Shown here one piece after another: positions 15,933 through 24,967 of a DNA stretch of 64,000 nt (positions are counted from its first letter, which is position 1; the number at the start of each line of letters is the position of its first letter). Location: assembly GCF_015350805.1 (NCBI RefSeq), contig NZ_JADKSG010000001.1:744001-808000 (forward strand), given 5' to 3'. A model generated the notes under the pieces. The model did no database searches and was not told where the DNA came from. It saw nothing but the letters and a program-made list of their open reading frames with translations. The stretch comes from Herbiconiux sp. VKM Ac-1786 (GTDB lineage Bacteria > Actinomycetota > Actinomycetes > Actinomycetales > Microbacteriaceae). The translations under genes and the position numbers were made by a program.

Positions 15933-17201
15933 ATGACCGACAGCACCACCGCGCGCACCGCACCCCGCACCGGCTCCCGCTCGGGCCCTCGCATGCCCAG
16001 CCGGCGCGTGCTCGTCGCCATCCTGCTCGGCGTGATCCCGCTCAGCCAGGCGCCCATCGACATCTACACGCCGGCCATCCCGACGATGATCACCGAGCTC
16101 GACACCACGTCGACCCTCGTGCAGACCTCCGTGGCCGTCTACGTGCTGGGCATGAGCCTCGGCCTGATCCCGGTGGGCGTGATCGCCGACGCCAAGGGCC
16201 GCCGCCCGACCCTGCTGGCCTGCCTCGCCCTGCTGCTCGTGACGAGCGTCGGCATCGCCTTCGCGAACGACATCGCGGTGCTGCTGGTGCTGCGCTTCTT
16301 CCAGGGGGTGGGCGGATGCGCGTGCATGGTCCTCGTCTACGCCATCGCCGCCGACACCACCAGCGGCCCGAAACTCACCTCGCTGTCGGGCCTGCTCGGT
16401 GCCTCTTGGGGGCTCGCCCCCGTGATCGCGCCGGCGATCGGCGGCTTCCTCGTGGGCGCCGTGACCTGGCGGGGCATCTTCGTGCTGGTCGCCGTGCTCG
16501 CGGGCCTCGCACTGCTGGTGGTGTGGCGGATGCTCCCCGAGACGCTCGACCCGGCCCGCGCCCAGCCGGTCGTGCCGAAGGCGATCATCCGGGTGCTCGG
16601 CACGACGCTGCGCCGCAAGATCTTCGTCGGCCTCACCCTCGCGTTCGCCGTGTTCGCCAGCGCCCAGCTGCTGTTCGGCATCATCGCCCCGCTGATCTAC
16701 CAGAAGACCCTCGGGCTGTCGGCCTACGAGTACGGCGCCATCGCGCTGGTCATCGGGGCGGCCAACCTGGGCGGCGAGCTCGCCACCGGCGCCTTCGCCA
16801 CCCGGCTGTCGTCGCGGGTGATCGGCTTCTCGGCGTTCGCCTTCTTCGTCGCCGGCACGGCGGTGCTGCTCGTCAGCGGTCTCACCGTGGGGCCGGACAT
16901 CCTGCTCATCACCATCGGCGGGATGCTCGTGATGCTCGGCTGCGGCGCCCTCTGCCCGCTCGCCTACGGCCTCGCCCTCGGCCTCTTCGACCGCAACCTC
17001 GGCCTGATCGGCGGCCTCGCGAGCGCCGTCTGCTACCTCGTGGTGGCCGCCACGATGGCGGGGGCGGCCGTGCTGCCCGACCGCGACCAGGTGCCCCTGT
17101 CCCTCGTCTACGTCGGCTGCGCCGTCGTCGGCGCGCTCCTCCTGGCCCTCTGCCTCCGCCCCCGCGTGCCCGACCCGCCGGCCGAGGTCACGCCGGCGTG
17201 A
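15933..17201 (+). CDS. MFS transporter, Bcr/CflA-like drug exporter
   Basis: The 422-residue protein has twelve predicted membrane helices. Early motifs are DIYTPAIPTM (the Bcr/CflA D-x-Y-x-P signature) and GVIADAKGRRP, the loop 2-3 motif of major-facilitator proteins. AGGGGAG lies before the ATG, with TAGGCT 26 bases before it as a -10. It converges with and overlaps the hydrolase by 14 bases. Export of a toxic compound is the likely role. Confidence 0.85.
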   Translation: MTDSTTARTAPRTGSRSGPRMPSRRVLVAILLGVIPLSQAPIDIYTPAIPTMITELDTTSTLVQTSVAVYVLGMSLGLIPVGVIADAKGRRPTLLACLALLLVTSVGIAFANDIAVLLVLRFFQGVGGCACMVLVYAIAADTTSGPKLTSLSGLLGASWGLAPVIAPAIGGFLVGAVTWRGIFVLVAVLAGLALLVVWRMLPETLDPARAQPVVPKAIIRVLGTTLRRKIFVGLTLAFAVFASAQLLFGIIAPLIYQKTLGLSAYEYGAIALVIGAANLGGELATGAFATRLSSRVIGFSAFAFFVAGTAVLLVSGLTVGPDILLITIGGMLVMLGCGALCPLAYGLALGLFDRNLGLIGGLASAVCYLVVAATMAGAAVLPDRDQVPLSLVYVGCAVVGALLLALCLRPRVPDPPAEVTPA

Positions 17202-18081
17202 AGAGGGACGCCAGGACGTCGGCGCGGCGGCTCAGCACGATGAAGTGGCCCTCGCCCGGGTAGCGGCGGAGTCGGGCATCCGGGAGCTCGTCGACCAGGC
17301 GGGCAGCCCAGGCCGCCGGGATCAGGCGGTCGGCCGAGCCCTGGTGCACCACCACGGGCACCGCCACCTCGGCGGGCGCGAAGCCCCACGGGCCGACGAA
17401 GGCGCGGTACGAGTCGACGGCGCCCCACGGGTCGACGACGCCCTCGGCGACGCAGCGGGCGAACCAGGCCGAGTGCCGGGCGAGCAGCCTCGTGTCGCTC
17501 GCGTCGAGCGACACGCCCGAGGCCTCGGCGGTGAGCCGCGGGAAGGCCCGCGCGATGCCCCGGGTCGCCGCGAAGCCGAGGGCGGCGAGCGCGGGGGCCC
17601 GCAGCGACAGGCCCGCCACGCGCTTGTCGGTGCGGTTGAGCTCGGCGAACACGGCGGGGTCGGCGAGCGGCAGCGCCCCCGCCACGACGGCGACCGCCGC
17701 GACCCGGGAGGGGAAGGCCCGAGCGACGGCGAGCGCGTACTGCCCGCCCTCCGACCAGCCGGTGACCGCGAAGCGCTCCGTGTCGAGCGATCCACCGGCG
17801 GGCGACGCCAGGTGCTCGAGCAGCGCGCCCACGTCGTGGCGCGCCCAGGCCAGCGGCGTGCGGCCGGGGCTCCGTGAGCTGCCGCCGATGCCGGGCCGGT
17901 CGGGTGACACGAGCGCGATGCCGAGCGAGCGGGCCACCGCGTCGCCGGTGGCCGCGTCGAGTCCGCTCATCAGCCCGCCATGGCAGCTCAGCACGAGCGA
18001 GCCGTGGAGGTTGCCGTAGATGCGGTAGGCCAGGCTGCGGCCGTCGCCCAGGGCGATGCGGCGGCGGAGGCCCTGGCTCAT
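17188..18081 (-). CDS. Alpha/beta-fold hydrolase
   Basis: The 297-residue hydrolase has the oxyanion region SCHGGLMSG, the nucleophile elbow GWSEGG (serine), an acid in the QGSADRLIP region and a histidine in PGEGHFIVL. The substrate is unknown. The ATG at 18081 is preferred over a longer reading because a TATCGT -10 lies six bases upstream inside a perfect palindrome. Its 3' end overlaps the convergent MFS gene by 14 bases. Confidence 0.85.
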   Translation of the reverse strand: MSQGLRRRIALGDGRSLAYRIYGNLHGSLVLSCHGGLMSGLDAATGDAVARSLGIALVSPDRPGIGGSSRSPGRTPLAWARHDVGALLEHLASPAGGSLDTERFAVTGWSEGGQYALAVARAFPSRVAAVAVVAGALPLADPAVFAELNRTDKRVAGLSLRAPALAALGFAATRGIARAFPRLTAEASGVSLDASDTRLLARHSAWFARCVAEGVVDPWGAVDSYRAFVGPWGFAPAEVAVPVVVHQGSADRLIPAAWAARLVDELPDARLRRYPGEGHFIVLSRRADVLASLFTPA

Positions 18082-18087
18082 TCTCGA

Positions 18088-18106
18088 ACGATACCCGAGG
18101 TATCGT
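18088..18106. promoter_or_regulatory. Palindromic operator overlapping a leaderless promoter
   Basis: ACGATACC-CGA-GGTATCGT has 8-bp perfect arms. On the minus strand the right half contains TATCGT (18088-18093), ending six bases before the hydrolase ATG, so a bound protein would cover the -10 and the transcription start. Confidence 0.6.
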
Positions 18107-18130
18107 GCGGCAGGCACCCGCCGCGGACGC

Positions 18131-19015
18131 TCACGTCGCGAGCAGCCGCTCCCGCTCGCGCTCGACGTCGAACGACGCGGTGGGCCAGCGCAGCTGCAGC
18201 CCGGTGAGGGCCTCCTCGAGCAGCTGCTGCACGGCGAGCGCCGAGAACCACTTGTGGTCGGCCGGCACCACGAACCAGGGCGCGGGCTCGGTGTTCGTGG
18301 CGGTCAGCGCCGCCTCGTAGGCCTCCTGGAAGGCGGGCCAGTGCGCCCGGTCGTCGACGTCGCCCGGGCTGAACTTCCAGTGCTTGTCCGAGCGGTCCAG
18401 CCGCCGCAGCAGCCGCTTGCGCTGCTCCTCGTAGCCGAGGTGGAGGAGCACCTTCACGACCGTCGTGCCCGACTCGACCAGCTGCCGCTCGAAGGCGTTG
18501 ATCGTGGCGTAGCGGTCGTCGATCGCGGCCGCCGACAGCGTGCCGTGCACGCGCGGCACCAGCACGTCCTCGTAGTGCGACCTGTCCCACACCCCGATCT
18601 GCCCGGGCGCGGGCAGCTGCTTCTCGACGCGCCAGAGGAACGGATGCGCCCGCTCCTCCTCCGTCGGCGCCTTGAAGGCGTGGTGCGAGACCCCCTGCGG
18701 GTCGACCGAGCCGGCCACCTTCTTCACCACGCCGCCCTTGCCCGAGGTGTCCATGCCCTGCAGCACGAGCAGCACCGATCGCGCGGTCGCCCCGCCGGTC
18801 ACGGTGCTCGCGGCGAACAGCTGCTCCTGCAGCCGCGCGAGCGACTTGCCGGTGCCGCGGAAGCTCGCCTCTCCGTCGTCCTTGTCGAGCACGCCGGGGG
18901 TCGCCCCCGTGTCGAATGCGTCGAGCTCGACGGATGCGCCGGGCGCCCCCGCCCGCAGCCTCGAGCTCCACGGCCCCTCGATCCGTCCGCGCGGCGGTTC
19001 GGCGTGTGCCGGCAT
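18131..19015 (-). CDS. Polyphosphate kinase 2 family protein
   Basis: The 294-residue protein has a P-loop GMDTSGKGGVVKKVAG, then GVWDRSHYEDVLVPRV (the Walker-B/lid region of PPK2) and a C-terminal FSALAVQQLLEEAL segment. PPK2 enzymes phosphorylate nucleoside mono- or diphosphates from polyphosphate. The class cannot be fixed by eye. The ATG at 19015 has GGAAGGCAGGGC before it; a GTG 27 bases upstream is possible. The gene is followed by the hydrolase 49 bases later. Confidence 0.88.
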   Translation of the reverse strand: MPAHAEPPRGRIEGPWSSRLRAGAPGASVELDAFDTGATPGVLDKDDGEASFRGTGKSLARLQEQLFAASTVTGGATARSVLLVLQGMDTSGKGGVVKKVAGSVDPQGVSHHAFKAPTEEERAHPFLWRVEKQLPAPGQIGVWDRSHYEDVLVPRVHGTLSAAAIDDRYATINAFERQLVESGTTVVKVLLHLGYEEQRKRLLRRLDRSDKHWKFSPGDVDDRAHWPAFQEAYEAALTATNTEPAPWFVVPADHKWFSALAVQQLLEEALTGLQLRWPTASFDVERERERLLAT

Positions 19016-19090
19016 GCCCTGCCTTCCCTTCGTGCCCGTCACGGCGTCGTCGCCCTGGCGGACTGCGTGACCTCGTCCATGATCCGAACT

Positions 19091-20071
19091 CTAGCCGCGC
19101 AGGTGCGACGCGAGGAAGGCGAGCACGAGGGCGTCCTCGTCGGGCCCACCCGCCTCGTGCCCGTTGAAGGGCCAGAGGTGCAGCGCGCTGTCGCCCGCGT
19201 AGGCCTTGTGGGCGCCCGCGATCGTCGAGGGCGGGGTGATCGGGTCCATCATCGCCGCCGAGAACCAGGCCGGCACGTGGGCCCGGCGGGCGAAGTTCAC
19301 CCCGTCGAAGTAGCGCAGCGTCTCCATCACCTCGCCGAGGCGATCGCGGTGCACCGCCAGGTACTGGGCGATCTCCTTGTAGGGGTGCGCATCCGTGATG
19401 CGGATGGCCCGCGGGTAGTCGCAGAGGAACGGGGTGGTGAAGGCACCGGCGGTGACGCCCTCGGCGAGGGCCGCGACGGCCAGGGCCAGCCCGCCGCCCT
19501 GGCTGCCCCCGACCACGCCGATGCGCTCGGGGTCGACCTGCGGCAGGGTGCGGGCGGCGTCGACGGCGAGCACCGCATCCGTGATCAGCCGGCGGTAGTA
19601 GTAGCCCTCACGGCTCTCGATGCCCCGGGTCATCACCCCCGGGATCTGCGGGCCCGTCGAGCCGTCGGGGTCGCCCGTGGCGCCGACCGACCAGGTCGAG
19701 CCCTGCCCGCGGGTGTCCATGTGCAGGTGCGCGAACCCGGCGCTCGCCCAGAACAGGTTCTCCCAGGCGCGCCCGCGGCCGCCGCCGTAGCCGACGTACT
19801 GCACGACGGCCGGCAGCGGGCCCTCGGCCCTCGCGGGCACCCGCAGCCATGCCTTGATGCCCTGCCCGCCGAAGCCCGGGAACGTCACGTCGAAGACCTC
19901 GACGGTCGTCAGCCCGGTGTCGACCGGTTCGACGAGCAGCCGGCTTCCGGCCGCGACCGCCGCCGCGCGCGACCCGGAGAGCGTCGAGCTCCAGAAGTCG
20001 TCGAAGTCGTCGGGAGCGGTCTGCACGCTCTCGTACTCGGCCAGTTCGGCTTCACCCAGGTCGGTCAGCAT
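19091..20071 (-). CDS. Acetylxylan esterase / cephalosporin-C deacetylase (CE7)
   Basis: The 326-residue protein has the CE7 hallmarks: RGQGSTW, the nucleophile elbow GGSQGGG, and the C-terminal acid and histidine in MMDPITPPST and NGHEAGG. The length is normal for the family. It removes acetyl groups from xylo-oligosaccharides or small acetyl esters and lacks a signal peptide, so it should act in the cytoplasm. AAGGAG precedes the ATG. Confidence 0.9.
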   Translation of the reverse strand: MLTDLGEAELAEYESVQTAPDDFDDFWSSTLSGSRAAAVAAGSRLLVEPVDTGLTTVEVFDVTFPGFGGQGIKAWLRVPARAEGPLPAVVQYVGYGGGRGRAWENLFWASAGFAHLHMDTRGQGSTWSVGATGDPDGSTGPQIPGVMTRGIESREGYYYRRLITDAVLAVDAARTLPQVDPERIGVVGGSQGGGLALAVAALAEGVTAGAFTTPFLCDYPRAIRITDAHPYKEIAQYLAVHRDRLGEVMETLRYFDGVNFARRAHVPAWFSAAMMDPITPPSTIAGAHKAYAGDSALHLWPFNGHEAGGPDEDALVLAFLASHLRG

Positions 20072-20163
20072 GGCGGTCTCCTTCGCACCGGCCGGCACGC
20101 TGCGTCGACGGGCGTGCTCGGGCCCAGCACGACTGTAGCGAAGAGCGGATGCCCGCACCGCGC

Positions 20164-21066
20164 TCAGTTCGGATCGGTCACCCTCCCGGCCACCGACGAC
20201 GCCCCGCCACGCGGCGGCTGCTTCTTCTGCTTCGACAGCTCGCCGCCGACGCGACCGCCGTAGGGGCGGCCGTGGTCGGCGAACTCCTCCCGGAAGTAGG
20301 CCAGCCGCCAGTCCCCGAGCTCCACCCGGGCACCGGTGCGCAGGATGCGGCCTCGCGGCGGGCGACCGCCCACCGGGCCCGCCTCGCGGGTGTGGCCGCC
20401 GCCCGTGGGCTCGACGTCGTAGAGCACGTACTCGTCGTCGTCCTCGTGCCGGATCTCGGCGTGCACGGGCGCCAGCCCGGGCAGCTGCAGATCGGCATCG
20501 GGCCCCGAGCCGATGACCGTGCGGCCGGGCAGCAGGTCGAACTCGCGGGGCGGTCGCCCGTCCCAGAACTCCGAGCCCACGGTGAAGATCAGCCGCGGCC
20601 GGCCCGAGCCGGGGAGGTAGTGCGTGGTCGTGACCCGGCGGCGCACCACCCGGTTCACGGTCGGCAGCAGCGGGAACGGCGTGGTGGGCGGGATCGGGAA
20701 GGTGAGCGCCTGGTCGCCGTTCCGGCGCACGAGCAGCGGCGCGAGCGCCTGCAGACCGCCGAGACGGATGTGCGGCGAGCGCGTCACCAGCCGCTGCAGC
20801 CGGCTCTGCTTGACGTCGCCGAGGTGCAGGATCGGGCCGTCCGGGCCCTCGAGGCAGACCGAGATGCCCCGGGCCGCGAGCGCGTCCGCGACCGTCGTGA
20901 GGTCGGCGAGGCTGCGCCGCCCGTTGCCCGGCAGGCGGCCGGGCTCGTTCACGTGGATCGTGATCTCGGTGCCCGAGGCCGTGATCGTGCCCTCGAACGG
21001 CACGACCGTGCCGTCGCCGTCGGGCTCGCTCTCGGAGAACGTCAGGTCGATGTCGAGGCGCACCAT
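20164..21066 (-). CDS. FHA-domain protein
   Basis: The 300-residue protein has an N-terminal ~150-residue region of unknown fold (VRLDIDLTFSESEPDGDGTV at the start) and a C-terminal forkhead-associated domain (about 205-275) with GSGPDADLQLPGLAPVHAEIRH, the loop that binds phosphothreonine. The tail is basic and Pro/Gln-rich. No Ser/Thr kinase is in the window. It follows the 94-residue gene by 31 bases and is probably co-transcribed with it. Confidence 0.8.
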   Translation of the reverse strand: MVRLDIDLTFSESEPDGDGTVVPFEGTITASGTEITIHVNEPGRLPGNGRRSLADLTTVADALAARGISVCLEGPDGPILHLGDVKQSRLQRLVTRSPHIRLGGLQALAPLLVRRNGDQALTFPIPPTTPFPLLPTVNRVVRRRVTTTHYLPGSGRPRLIFTVGSEFWDGRPPREFDLLPGRTVIGSGPDADLQLPGLAPVHAEIRHEDDDEYVLYDVEPTGGGHTREAGPVGGRPPRGRILRTGARVELGDWRLAYFREEFADHGRPYGGRVGGELSKQKKQPPRGGASSVAGRVTDPN

Positions 21067-21097
21067 TGCGGCGCCCGTCCCCGTCCGGGTCTCCGGC

Positions 21098-21382
21098 TCA
21101 GCGTCCGCGGTGCGGGTCGGAGCCGGCGGCGGTGTCGTCGCTCGTGGTGACCCGCAGGGTGCCGTTGAGCTTCCAGGTGGCGCGCGGGGCATCCGGACCG
21201 ATGTCGCGGGGCACCTCGACGGTCATGTCGACGAAGCTGTAGTTCACGGCGGCGCCGCGACCCGTGAGGTACGACCACATCTCGCGGCCGAGGTCGGTCC
21301 AGTCGGTGATCGAGTGGCCCTCGGGCCCGGCGGCGTCGGCGAACGGGTCGGTGTCGGAGGAGGTGGGGGTGGTGTCAGACAT
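21098..21382 (-). CDS. Small hypothetical protein paired with FHA protein
   Basis: I do not recognise this 94-residue soluble protein. Its first ~25 residues are acidic and probably disordered; the rest (LGREMWSYLTGRGAAVNYSFVDMTVEVPRD and WKLNGTLRVTTSD) looks like a small beta-rich domain resembling the N-terminal part of the FHA protein it precedes. GGGAAAGG lies before the ATG and a TACGCT -10 lies at 21407-21412. Confidence 0.65.
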   Translation of the reverse strand: MSDTTPTSSDTDPFADAAGPEGHSITDWTDLGREMWSYLTGRGAAVNYSFVDMTVEVPRDIGPDAPRATWKLNGTLRVTTSDDTAAGSDPHRGR

Positions 21383-21485
21383 GGCGGTGGCCTTTCCCTT
21401 TTTCGGAGCGTAGCGGGATCCGGTGTACTCCGACCAGAAAATCCGCGCTCTTCTCAGGAGCCGTTCGTGCCCGGGCCCGGATGCG

Positions 21486-22895
21486 CTACCAGGCCAGTCG
21501 CTCCGTGCTCCTCGACGCCGACCGCGACGCCACCTCCCGCACCCGCGAGTGCAGTTCGACCGAGGCCTGCGCGGCGAGCGGATTTGTGCTGACGCCCTCC
21601 TCCGACACGAGCCGCCCGCCCACGTAGACGCGCTTGAGGTTCCGCAGCCCGCAGGCGAACGCGTAGTGCGCGTGCACGTCCCAGACCGGCCCGGTGTCGG
21701 GGCTCGCCGGGTCGACGAGCAGGAGGTCGGCGAACTTCCCCACCTCGAGGGAGCCGACGCGGTCGGCGACGCCGAGCGCCTCGGCCGAGCCCAGCGTGTG
21801 CATCCGGAGCATGTCGCGGGGCATCAGCACCGAGGCGTCCTGGTTCACGGCCCGCTGCGTGTAGACGCCGATCCGCACGTTCTGGAAGGGGTCGGAGATG
21901 TCGGTGCAGGACTGGTCGTCGAGCCCGACCCCGATCGGCATGCCGAGCTCGCGATAACGCGGGATGTCGGCGACGCCCGAGCCGAGCCGCCCGTTCGAGG
22001 TGGGCTGCCAGACCATGCCGGCCCCCTTCTGGGCGGCGACCCGCGCCATGTAGGTGTCGGGGTGCACGAAGTGGCCGAACAGGAAGCCCGGCCGAAGGGC
22101 CCCCGCCTCCTCGTACCAGCGGAACTTCTCGCGCTGCTGATCCAGCGCCTCGCTCGTCTCGAGGAAGTGCGCCTGGTTGCCGATCCCGTGCTCGTCCATC
22201 GCGCGCACCTCGTCCCGGGCGGCCTGGGCGCTCGCCGACCACTGCACGGCTCCGAAGACGGATGCCCCGAGCGACAGCTCGGGCGGAACCGACGCCTCGA
22301 GGTACCGCACGGCGCGGCCGAAGGCGTCGAAGGCCTCCTCTGCCGGCTGGAACTCGCTGTCGAGGCGGATGGCGTTCATCGTGCGGAGCCCCGCGTCCCG
22401 GGCCGCGTCGAACTGCCGGTGCAGGTAGCCCTCGGGCCGGATCGCGTAGATCTCCCGCCGGTCGGTCTCGGCGTCGTACTTGCCGACGACCCGGGAGTCG
22501 GTGAAGTTGTAGGCGCTCGTCACCCCGTTGCCGAGGAAGTCGAGGCAGCCGTGCAGGGTGAACCAGTACACGTCCTCCTCGTCGGCGCCGGCGATGAAGG
22601 TGCTCTGCTCACCGACCCAGCCGTAGAGGGGTTCGCCGGGGGTCATGCCGCGCATCCCGCTCGTGAAGATGTGGCTGTGCGCCGAGACGAAGCCGGGGGC
22701 GAGGAACGCGCCCTTCGCGTCGAGCACCTCGCCCGAGCCGATCGACTCGCGCTCGGGCGGCAGGGCGCCCTCGCCCATCGACTCGATGCGGCCGTCGGCG
22801 CCGACGGCCAGCCAGCCGCGGAACCAGTCCGTTCCGTCGGCCAGCGGGACGACGACGGCGTTCACGATGGTCAGGAGGGTGCCGGCTTCGCTCAT
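21486..22895 (-). CDS. Amidohydrolase-superfamily deaminase/hydrolase
   Basis: The 469-residue metal hydrolase has HSHIF (first His pair), QAHFLET (third His), a later HFVHPDT and the catalytic Asp in VGLDDQSCTD, the order seen in the TrzA/AtzA/8-oxoguanine-deaminase branch. It ends with the usual small beta domain (GKFADLLLVDPAS). No ribosome site is visible before the ATG at 22895; an ATG at 22928 is possible. It diverges from the phosphatase/monooxygenase pair, which suggests a nitrogen-scavenging unit. Confidence 0.82.
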   Translation of the reverse strand: MSEAGTLLTIVNAVVVPLADGTDWFRGWLAVGADGRIESMGEGALPPERESIGSGEVLDAKGAFLAPGFVSAHSHIFTSGMRGMTPGEPLYGWVGEQSTFIAGADEEDVYWFTLHGCLDFLGNGVTSAYNFTDSRVVGKYDAETDRREIYAIRPEGYLHRQFDAARDAGLRTMNAIRLDSEFQPAEEAFDAFGRAVRYLEASVPPELSLGASVFGAVQWSASAQAARDEVRAMDEHGIGNQAHFLETSEALDQQREKFRWYEEAGALRPGFLFGHFVHPDTYMARVAAQKGAGMVWQPTSNGRLGSGVADIPRYRELGMPIGVGLDDQSCTDISDPFQNVRIGVYTQRAVNQDASVLMPRDMLRMHTLGSAEALGVADRVGSLEVGKFADLLLVDPASPDTGPVWDVHAHYAFACGLRNLKRVYVGGRLVSEEGVSTNPLAAQASVELHSRVREVASRSASRSTERLAW

Positions 22896-22989
22896 GACGC
22901 CATGATGCCCGCCCCGGATTGCGGCCATGTTTCGGGCGCTAGCCTTGACGGGACGTCTCCGCCCGCCCCCACGTCGAAGGACCTCTGCC

Positions 22990-23676
22990 ATGACGCATCC
23001 CGCAGCCCTCCCCGCCGATCACCCCGACGCCGGAGCGACCTTCAAGGACGCCGCCCGGGGCACCGCTCCGCAGGTCGTGCTGGTCAGGCACGGCGAGACG
23101 GAGTGGAGCCTCGACGGCCGGCACACGGGCCGCACCGACATCCCGCTCACCGCCCGCGGCGAGGAGCAGGCGGCCGCCGTCGCCCGCGTGCTCGCCGGCC
23201 GCTCCTTCGGCCTGGTGCTCTCGAGCCCGCGCCGGCGCGCCGTCGAGACCGCGGCGATCGTCGGCTACCCCGACGTCGAGACCGACGCCGACCTCGTGGA
23301 GTGGGACTACGGCGCGTACGAGGGACTGACCAGCCCGCAGATCTCCGAGGCCTACGGCGACGACTGGAACCTCTGGCGCGACGGCGTGCAGCCCACGGCG
23401 GAGGGCGTCGGCGAGCAGGCGGCCGACCTGCTGCGGCGCAATCAGGCGATCATCCGCCGCGCGCACCTCACCCTGAACCGCGGCGAGGACGTGCTGCTGT
23501 TCTCGCACGGCCACTACCTGCGCACCCTCGCCGCCACCTGGATCGGCGCGCCGATCAGCACCGGCGAGTACCTCGTGCTCGACACCGCGGCGCTCTGCGT
23601 GCTCGGCTTCGAGCACGGCAACCAGGTGCTGCGGCAGTGGAACCGGTCGCCGTGGCAGGAGGAGCAGCAGCGATGA
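22990..23676 (+). CDS. Histidine phosphatase family protein
   Basis: The 228-residue protein has the catalytic VLVRHGETEWS near residue 32, the arginine SSPRRRAVETA, an acid (EWDYGAYEG) and the second histidine in LLFSHGHYLR. This is the phosphoglycerate-mutase-like phosphatase fold; the substrate cannot be told. GAAGGA precedes the ATG. The stop overlaps the start of the next gene (ATGA). Confidence 0.88.
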   Translation: MTHPAALPADHPDAGATFKDAARGTAPQVVLVRHGETEWSLDGRHTGRTDIPLTARGEEQAAAVARVLAGRSFGLVLSSPRRRAVETAAIVGYPDVETDADLVEWDYGAYEGLTSPQISEAYGDDWNLWRDGVQPTAEGVGEQAADLLRRNQAIIRRAHLTLNRGEDVLLFSHGHYLRTLAATWIGAPISTGEYLVLDTAALCVLGFEHGNQVLRQWNRSPWQEEQQR

Positions 23677-24866
23677 CGCCCCGCACCATCACCTCCGCGT
23701 CGGCCCTGGTCGACGCGCTGGGTGCTCTCGCGTCCGAGTTCGCCACGGTGGCGGTCGAGCGCGACGCCGAGGGCACGGCACCGTTCGCCGAGGTCGAGCG
23801 ACTGCGGGCCACGGGGGCCCTGCCCGCGCTGGTGCCGGCCGAGCTGGGCGGCGGCGGGCTGGGCTGGCGGTCGGTGTTCGAGGCGCTGCGGCCGGTCATC
23901 CGTGCCGATGCCGGGCTCGGGCACGTCTTCGCCTACCACTACGTGAACTCGTGGCGGGTGCAGCTGAACGAGAACCGCGCGGCCATCGAGGGTCTGCAGC
24001 GCGGGCTCGCCGCGAACCACTGGTTCTGGGGCGGGGCCGGCAACCCGCGCGACGCCGGGCTGGAGCTCACCCCGGCCGCCGGCGGCTTCACCGTCTCGGG
24101 CCGCAAGTTCTTCGCCACCGGCGCCCAGGTGGCCGACCGCATCACGGCGTCGGCCACGCGCGTCGACACCGGTGAGAAGCTCGCCGTCGTGATCGACGCC
24201 CGGCAGCCCGAGGTCGTGCACCACGACGACTGGGCGAACATCGGCCAGCGGCTGTCGGCCTCGGGCTCGGTGTCGTTCGAGGCGGCCTTCGTGCCCGAGG
24301 CGCACGTGCTCGGCGTCGGCGAGCAGGCCGGAGAGGCGTACCGGCCGTTCGCGTCGCTGTCGATCCTGCTGTTCCAGGTGGCGCTCGACCACCTGCACGT
24401 CGGGCTGGCCGAGGGGGCGCTGGCGGCGGCGGCCTCGTACGTCGCCACGAGCACCAGGCCCTGGTCGACGTCCGCGGTCGACCGGGCCGTCGACGACCCG
24501 TACATCCGCGAGCTGATCGGCGAGCTGACCGCTCAGACGAGGGCGGCGGATGCTCTGACCTGGCGTGCCACGGACGCCCTCGTCGAGGCGGCCGACCGCG
24601 GCTGGGCCCTCACCGACGCCGAGCGCGGCGAGGTCGCGGTGGAGATCGCGGCGGCCAAGGTCGTGACGACGAAGACCGTGCTCGACGTGACCTCGCGGCT
24701 GTTCGAGCTCACAGGGGCGCGGGCGACCGGGGAGTCGTACGGGTTCGACCGGTTCTGGCGGAACGCGCGCACGATCACGCTGCACGATCCCGTGGCGTAC
24801 AAGGCGCAGGAGGTCGGGGACCACGCGCTGCAAGGGCTGTTCCCGACGCCGTCGGGGTACAGCTAG
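23673..24866 (+). CDS. Acyl-CoA dehydrogenase-fold flavin monooxygenase (SfnB/DszC-like)
   Basis: The 397-residue protein has the acyl-CoA dehydrogenase fold, but its active-site region (NHWFWGGAGNPRD, SGRKFFATGAQVADRI) and C-terminal GESYGFDRFWRNARTITLHDPVAYKAQEVG follow the DszC/SfnB branch, whose members use reduced flavin to oxidise sulfur or nitrogen compounds. It is translationally coupled to the phosphatase, with AGGAGGAG upstream. No flavin reductase is adjacent. Confidence 0.8.
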   Translation: MTPRTITSASALVDALGALASEFATVAVERDAEGTAPFAEVERLRATGALPALVPAELGGGGLGWRSVFEALRPVIRADAGLGHVFAYHYVNSWRVQLNENRAAIEGLQRGLAANHWFWGGAGNPRDAGLELTPAAGGFTVSGRKFFATGAQVADRITASATRVDTGEKLAVVIDARQPEVVHHDDWANIGQRLSASGSVSFEAAFVPEAHVLGVGEQAGEAYRPFASLSILLFQVALDHLHVGLAEGALAAAASYVATSTRPWSTSAVDRAVDDPYIRELIGELTAQTRAADALTWRATDALVEAADRGWALTDAERGEVAVEIAAAKVVTTKTVLDVTSRLFELTGARATGESYGFDRFWRNARTITLHDPVAYKAQEVGDHALQGLFPTPSGYS

Positions 24867-24967
24867 GGGTTGCGGTCGCAGCTCGGTCGTGGGGGTTGCG
24901 GTCGGCGCTCAGGGTGGTGGGCTGGGAGCTCGGGGCGGTGACCGGCCGCCCGGCAAGGAGCGGAACC

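Noticed and set aside
18056-20263. A 735-codon open reading frame on the plus strand across PPK2 and the esterase.
   Set aside because: It lies antisense to two well-recognised genes and its translation is Arg/Gly/His-rich low-complexity sequence typical of a high-GC shadow.
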